From the NCBI GenBank assembly GCA_016287985.1, contig JAEEXX010000002.1, forward strand, positions 1 to 58,345: 58,345 nt of DNA. Reading direction: 5' to 3'. Both the position numbers and the translations under genes were made by a program. Positions 53,692 to 58,345 of the stretch are shown here, one piece after another. The stretch's first letter is position 1; each line of letters starts with the position of its first letter. The notes under the pieces were generated by a model. The model worked only from the letters and a program-made list of their open reading frames with translations, was not told the DNA's origin and searched no databases. Source of the stretch: Candidatus Gastranaerophilales bacterium. Lineage in GTDB: Bacteria; Cyanobacteriota; Vampirovibrionia; Gastranaerophilales; Gastranaerophilaceae.

Positions 53692-55598
53692 TGACTTTTG
53701 TTGAAAGCTATTTAAATCAGGTAAAGAATGAAGAGATTAGGAATTCTGTCTTGCAAACCATACAAGATGTTGTTCCGGAATATATAGAAAATTTTTCTTT
53801 TCGTGAACACGTAACGGGGTTGCTACTGGGTAATGTACAAAGTGGTAAAACTGGTCAGATATTTGGTTTAATATCTGCTGCTGCAGATGCTGGTTTTAAT
53901 TTATTTGTTTTATTAACAACGGATAGCGTTTATCTTCAAAACCAGACTTTTAAACGTGCAATCAGAGATCTTATTGACTTTGAAATTTGCGATGAAAATG
54001 ACGAAACAAGATTTTTTGAAACAAAATTAAGAAAACCAACTTTAATTGTTTTAAAGAAAAATACTCAAATATTAAAAACATGGAAAAACAATATAGCCTC
54101 ATCAAAATATTGTGAAGGAGCTCCTTTGTTTATAATTGACGATGAAGGCGATGCGTCATCTATGAATACAAAAGTTAATAAAAATCAACAAAGTGCGATA
54201 TATCGTCATTTAATCGGAATGAAAAAACTTGCTGCAAGTAGTATTTATTTACAAGTTACCGGAACACCACAATCAATAATTTTGCAAACACAAAAATATT
54301 CTGAATTAAAGCCGTCATTTGCATATTATTTTAAACCTGGTAGTGGATATATGGGCGGTGATTTCTTCTTTAGTGATCCTGAATCCTATGTTATAAGATT
54401 AACAAAAGAAAATGAAGTTGAGGACGTTAAAAACGAAGATGAATATATCTCTGAGGGTTTACAAAAAGCTATATTCTGTTTTCTTGTTGCAGGAGCACAT
54501 ATTATGTTAACAGGCGGAAATGTATGTAATTTTTTAGTACATCCAAGCGTCAAAATTAAAGCTCATAATGCAGTAAGACAAAAAATTGCAGAGTTTCTTA
54601 ATACATTAACTCATTCAGACGAAGAAGAATTAATTAATGAGCAGATAAAAAATGCTTGGTTAGATTTGCATAGCAGTAAACCTGATATAAAATCATATGA
54701 AGAAATCAAAGATTATATACATTCAGAACTATTAAACGAAACATTATCCTCAGAGAAAGACGAATGTAAAATTCAATTAATAACAATGAATTCTAAAAGT
54801 AGTCAAGATATATCTTATGATAATGGACTTAATATAATCATAGGTGGAAACAGTCTTGGTAGAGGTGTAACATTTGAAGGATTACAGATTGTTTATTATT
54901 CAAGAACGGCAAAGGTACCTCAAATGGATACATATTGGCAACATTGCAGAATGTTTGGATACAATCGAGATAAAGGATTACTTCGTATATTTATATCACC
55001 ATTGTTATGGAAGTTATTCAGGGATTTAAATATATCAAATCAAGCATTGATAGACCAAATTACAAATAATAATTTAGATAATATCAATTTACTTGTTCCA
55101 AAAGGAACTAGAGCAACTAGAAAGTGCGTTGTAAGAAGTGATGCTCTTATTGATATTGTTGGAGGTGCGAATTACTTCCCAAATTACCCAAAAGATAGTA
55201 AAACATTAGAGCTAGATAATATGCTTACTGATTTTGATCAGAATCAGCCAGTATATGAGGTAAAAATAGATTTTCTTATTGATTTACTAAAAAATTTAGA
55301 AAGTGAGCAAATTGCAGAATGGGATAATAATAATATAATTTCCTGCTTACAAGCATTAAATGGAACAAACTATAAAAAAGCAGCATTAATAGTAAGACGT
55401 GAACGTGACATTAAGAAAGGAACCGGAACTTTACTTTCTCCTAATGACAGAGATTTAGGCAAAAGAATTGTTGATAAACCGATTCTTACATTGTATCGTA
55501 TAAAAGGGCAAAAAGAGAAAGGTTGGAATGATAAGCCATTATGGATTCCAAATATAAAATTCCCGGATGGAATAGCTTTTTGCAAAACTATTAATTAA
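53691..55598 (+). CDS. Z1-domain ATPase of a restriction/defence operon
   Basis: A 635-aa protein. GNVQSGKT (47-54) is the P-loop, FIIDDEGDASS (DDEG at 150-153) the Walker B-like motif, then QVTGTPQSI, NSLGRGVTFEGL and DTYWQHCRMFGYN. This matches the Z1 ATPase domain, which is known from restriction-modification operons and is related to superfamily 2 helicases. It overlaps the nuclease gene by one base and converges with the AIPR gene, overlapping in their stop codons. Confidence 0.88.
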   Translation: MTFVESYLNQVKNEEIRNSVLQTIQDVVPEYIENFSFREHVTGLLLGNVQSGKTGQIFGLISAAADAGFNLFVLLTTDSVYLQNQTFKRAIRDLIDFEICDENDETRFFETKLRKPTLIVLKKNTQILKTWKNNIASSKYCEGAPLFIIDDEGDASSMNTKVNKNQQSAIYRHLIGMKKLAASSIYLQVTGTPQSIILQTQKYSELKPSFAYYFKPGSGYMGGDFFFSDPESYVIRLTKENEVEDVKNEDEYISEGLQKAIFCFLVAGAHIMLTGGNVCNFLVHPSVKIKAHNAVRQKIAEFLNTLTHSDEEELINEQIKNAWLDLHSSKPDIKSYEEIKDYIHSELLNETLSSEKDECKIQLITMNSKSSQDISYDNGLNIIIGGNSLGRGVTFEGLQIVYYSRTAKVPQMDTYWQHCRMFGYNRDKGLLRIFISPLLWKLFRDLNISNQALIDQITNNNLDNINLLVPKGTRATRKCVVRSDALIDIVGGANYFPNYPKDSKTLELDNMLTDFDQNQPVYEVKIDFLIDLLKNLESEQIAEWDNNNIISCLQALNGTNYKKAALIVRRERDIKKGTGTLLSPNDRDLGKRIVDKPILTLYRIKGQKEKGWNDKPLWIPNIKFPDGIAFCKTIN

Positions 55599-57418
55599 AG
55601 TAATTCTTTTAAATCATCTATTTCAACAGATTCGAATTCTACATCTAGTATGTTTGTGAATTTTGAATCTCTTTGATAATTTCTTATAACAAATGGTTCA
55701 TCCTTACTTTTTTTGCTATCTTGAATCTTTTTAATTTCTTTATCTATAATTTTTACTACTTTTTTAAAATATGAATAGAATAATTTTTCTTTCTCTTCAC
55801 TTTCATCTTGTGATATATACGCGCCACGCATAATCATTCTTCTTAGTATGGTATTGGAAATCTCTTCATCTGAGTATTTCTTTTTTAATAGTTTCACAAT
55901 ACCCCAAAGTATGTGATATTTGAATTTTTCAGAATATATATCTTCCTTATTTTCATCCATTTTATATTTTGGTATTTTTAACTTTATATATTCCATAATG
56001 TAATAACTACCTAGTAATTTATAAAACTGTTCATCTGATAGAATTTGTTCATTATCGCCAAAAACAGTATTATATAAACCAGAATCAGAATTGTCCCACA
56101 TCTTTTTGATTGATTCATTTAATGTATGTGGTTCATAAAAGGCACTATAATAACATTTACCGAGATCCTTCATTGTTACATATTTATTCCCTCTAACAGA
56201 CTGCATTCTTTTTCTCTTGTATAATAAATCTGTAGTAAAAGGATATTGCAATCGATATTTTAATTTACAATCTTTAAATTTTCGTTCTATTTGTATTTGA
56301 ATATTATCGTTGCTTCTAAAATCAGATACTTGTATAATTGTTTGATTATTATTGTTAGTAACGATTTCTTCACATAAATGATTAGACTTACCATATTTAC
56401 CTGCAGAAATAATACGGAATAAAACCTTTACTTTTGACAGATTTGCATCATTTTGACACTTTGCAATTGTTGTAACAGTTTGTGCTCCATTTATAATTTG
56501 CAGTTTATTACATGTTAAATACGATTCATCATCTGATAAATCAAAGCTTTCACAAATACCTGTAATGCCATTATTATAATAAAAGAAATGTTCTGGCTCG
56601 TTTTTAATAGTTTCTTCCATTGCTTTATTCACTGCATTACGCCCTAACCATGAACGTATATTTAAATTAAATAGCCTTTCCATGCAATCATTTCTTAAAT
56701 AAAGTTGTTTTAGCTTACTACCTTTTTGTGTAATCAAAATAGTTGGATGCTCACTTCCCAATTCATTTAATACTTGTACATCTTCTTGACCTAATATAAA
56801 TTTTACGGTTTCAGGTGGTAATTCTCCACTTGAATCAATCGTTTTTTTATCCTGCCTCAATTCAGGAAAATCTTTTATTATTAGTTCTATATTATTAAAT
56901 AAATGATTTTTATCTAAATACAAATTCTTATCATCATCATTAATTCGTTCAGATGTAAGATAAATAAGTTTAAAATTTGGATGTTGTATTTTCTTAATTT
57001 CAGAAATGAAAGATTTAAGTTTATTATTAGCTGTTTTATAGAAATATTCAGACATAACATTATCTGGAAATGCAATCAATGAATCTATGTATTCTCTCCC
57101 GCTATATCCATATTTTGATTGTATAACATATACATCACTACCATCTATAAGTATAAAATCACAGCCTTTATCATTTTTCCCATCAGTAGTACAAATATCT
57201 AATAAACCTTCTTCAATAGCATCGTCATCTACGTCATTTAATTTAATGAAAAAATTATATAAGTAGTATTTTAGAAAAGCTTTACCTTTATGAACGGAAC
57301 TAGCATTATTTACTTCATTTGCAGTTTTTAATTTTGTGTATCCTAAATCAGTCTGTAAGATGTGTAACATTCCTTCTAATATAATTTTTTTAAATTCTTC
57401 GTTTTTGTTATAACCCAT
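55595..57418 (-). CDS. AIPR-family (abortive infection phage resistance) protein
   Basis: A 607-aa protein. HFFYYNNGITGICESF and KLQIINGAQTVTTIAK are the hallmark segments of the AIPR family, and TNNNNQTIIQVSDFRSND is a conserved continuation. The N-terminal region (CDFILIDGSDVYVIQSKYG) looks like a PD-(D/E)xK-type nuclease core with D...QSK. It is transcribed against the Z1 gene, with stop codons overlapping. AGGAG precedes the ATG. A role in phage defence is inferred from family and position. Confidence 0.85.
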   Translation of the reverse strand: MGYNKNEEFKKIILEGMLHILQTDLGYTKLKTANEVNNASSVHKGKAFLKYYLYNFFIKLNDVDDDAIEEGLLDICTTDGKNDKGCDFILIDGSDVYVIQSKYGYSGREYIDSLIAFPDNVMSEYFYKTANNKLKSFISEIKKIQHPNFKLIYLTSERINDDDKNLYLDKNHLFNNIELIIKDFPELRQDKKTIDSSGELPPETVKFILGQEDVQVLNELGSEHPTILITQKGSKLKQLYLRNDCMERLFNLNIRSWLGRNAVNKAMEETIKNEPEHFFYYNNGITGICESFDLSDDESYLTCNKLQIINGAQTVTTIAKCQNDANLSKVKVLFRIISAGKYGKSNHLCEEIVTNNNNQTIIQVSDFRSNDNIQIQIERKFKDCKLKYRLQYPFTTDLLYKRKRMQSVRGNKYVTMKDLGKCYYSAFYEPHTLNESIKKMWDNSDSGLYNTVFGDNEQILSDEQFYKLLGSYYIMEYIKLKIPKYKMDENKEDIYSEKFKYHILWGIVKLLKKKYSDEEISNTILRRMIMRGAYISQDESEEKEKLFYSYFKKVVKIIDKEIKKIQDSKKSKDEPFVIRNYQRDSKFTNILDVEFESVEIDDLKELL

Positions 57419-57478
57419 TTTATGACTCCTGTATGTAAATCATATCATGAATTAAAAAAATAATGCTTAAGTTTTTTC

Positions 57479-57787
57479 TCAATTCCTCCTGTCACTTTTT
57501 CTCAATATCGTTGTCAGTTTACAATAATCTGAAAGAACTCTTAATATTTTTAATTCAGAATTAGATAATTTATATACAATAATATAACTTTTAAATACAT
57601 ATGTATAAATATCGCCTTCTTTAAATTCATAACGATATCTGCCAATTTTAGGATAAATTGATAAATTAACAAAAGTTCTCTTTAACTGAACCGTAAAACT
57701 TGCAGATGCAACTTTATTATCTTTTGCTATATATTCTCTTATACTCTTGATATCACATTTTGCTTGGTCTGTGATTTTAACTTGCAT
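57479..57787 (-). CDS. ParE/RelE-type toxin
   Basis: A 102-aa protein with the ParE-like opening VKITDQAKCDIKSIREYIAK and strands YVFKSYIIVYKLSNSELKIL. ParE toxins poison DNA gyrase and RelE relatives cleave mRNA. The strand pattern fits ParE slightly better. It overlaps the antitoxin gene by 11 bp in the usual antitoxin-first order. Confidence 0.85.
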   Translation of the reverse strand: MQVKITDQAKCDIKSIREYIAKDNKVASASFTVQLKRTFVNLSIYPKIGRYRYEFKEGDIYTYVFKSYIIVYKLSNSELKILRVLSDYCKLTTILRKSDRRN

Positions 57788-58037
57788 TAGTTCTATCTTC
57801 TTCTATTAACTCATCCATAAACGCAAGCCCGTCAGATAATCTTCCAGCCCCTACATCATCCAATCCTTTTTGAACATCATCTTTAAATCTTTTTAAAACA
57901 TCTTGCGGTATTGCACGTTCGGTTGAAATAATAATACTCAAGTTTGCATTAATTGCATCGCTCAAAGTACTATAAATACCTGCTGCAATTTGGCTTTGCA
58001 AAAATTTTTCATTATCCGGTGATAAAGATATATCCAT
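57777..58037 (-). CDS. ParD/CopG-type antitoxin
   Basis: An 86-aa protein beginning MDISLSPDNEKFLQSQIAAG, the ribbon-helix-helix layout of ParD, with an acidic C-terminus (DGLAFMDELIEED) to bind the toxin. The longer frame to 58256 has no ribosome binding site; TTGGAG lies before ATG 58037. It presumably represses its own operon. Confidence 0.82.
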   Translation of the reverse strand: MDISLSPDNEKFLQSQIAAGIYSTLSDAINANLSIIISTERAIPQDVLKRFKDDVQKGLDDVGAGRLSDGLAFMDELIEEDRTNAS

Positions 58038-58141
58038 AATGAACTCCAATATTATCTTAATTATATCAAATCTATAGAGTAAAAACAATCTTATTGTTTT
58101 TATTGTTTTGTTAACAAAACTTAATATTGTTAAGTTAATAG

Positions 58142-58230
58142 GACGGGTTTTAACCCGACAATAACTTTTGAGTGCAATTATTAGGACAAAAAGTTCAATA
58201 AAGCGGACATTTTTGTTACCAAAATCGGAC
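58142..58230. repeat. Diverged intergenic repeat, second copy
   Basis: A palindrome CGGGTTTTAACCCG (58144-58157) is followed by ATAACTTTTGAGTGCAA...GACAAAAAGTTCAA, related to ATAACTTTCGAGTACAA...GACAAAAAGTGCAA at 41516-41551. Then comes GGACATTTTTGTTACCAAAA, related to 43108-43127. AAAATCGGAC (58221-58230) also occurs at 43698-43707. No gene is present from 58038 to the window end. Confidence 0.55.
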
Positions 58231-58345
58231 TGTCTTGGATTATTGGCGGTTCGCAAGTTTTCATTCGCTTTATTTCTCTTACGAGAATAAGTCGCTCATT
58301 TCAACTTCCTCACTAGGGTGAGTTTCGCTAACGCTCACTCTTGCC
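58225..58345 (-). repeat. Possible larger relative of the E elements at window edge
   Basis: On the minus strand this stretch contains AGTGAGCG, hairpins GTGAG...CTCAC and CTCAC-CCTA-GTGAG, TGAGCGAC, GCGAAC and AATCCAAGACAG, the same kinds of end motifs as E1-E3. It runs off the window, so its full extent is unknown. Confidence 0.35.

Noticed and set aside
57777-58256. 159-residue version of the antitoxin
   Set aside because: The first 73 residues come from intergenic DNA without a ribosome binding site. The ParD-like protein starts at 58037.

Overview
The window is AT-rich DNA with bacterial genetics (ATG, GTG and TTG starts, purine-rich ribosome binding sites, hairpin-plus-T terminators). 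The best guess is a gut-type, non-photosynthetic cyanobacterial relative (Gastranaerophilales / Melainabacteria / Vampirovibrionia). This is an inference from LptC/LptA and TolC genes (an outer membrane) next to Gram-positive/cyanobacterial-style ClpC, FtsZ, CoaX and paired WYL regulators, and from many proteins that open with an M-[QKENR]-[IV]...F-[KNDRE]-[GA] leader that I associate with that group.

Layout. 0.001-5.5 kb: a truncated LysM-like gene, then clpC and an lptC-lptA-TPR operon on the minus strand. 5.6-15.5 kb: glucosaminidase-like protein, GAPDH, rimO, xerC-type recombinase, then a plus-strand operon (small ORF, engB, two WYL regulators, coaX) leading to ftsZ and tRNA-Glu. 16-28 kb: leader-motif proteins of unknown function, an efflux adaptor and TolC-like channel, a nucleotidyltransferase, an HExxH protein, a methionine gamma-lyase-family enzyme, a VWA protein and tcdA. 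28-37 kb: fusA, thrS, a MerR-like protein, recA, tRNA-Leu and a ferritin-like protein. 37-43 kb: five largely unknown genes including a radical SAM protein; three of them look leaderless. 43-58 kb is an accessory island: a Mu-type transposon (repressor, DDE transposase, MuB-like ATPase, small genes), a lipoprotein/secreted TPR pair, a predicted defence cluster (cytosine-5 methylase, NgoFVII/PLD-type nuclease, Z1 ATPase, convergent AIPR protein) and a parDE-type toxin-antitoxin pair. Diverged intergenic repeats lie on both sides of the island.

The most unusual structure is a family of about 93-98 bp nested palindromes beside both tRNA genes. Three copies sit cleanly inside hairpin loops: two in the T-loop of duplicated tRNA 3' halves, one in the loop of a tandem repeat beside tRNA-Leu. 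That tandem repeat gives an empty-site/filled-site pair: units of 125 bp and 218 bp, differing by exactly the 93-bp element. The stems covary between copies while the apical GAA loop is kept. I do not recognise the family.

A second pattern is a promoter-like signature, AGCAAA-N18-TATAAT-like, found ahead of at least six leader-motif or unknown genes. In three of them AGCAAA lies exactly 34 bases before the ATG and no ribosome binding site is visible. All family names come from reading the sequence; no database search was run.
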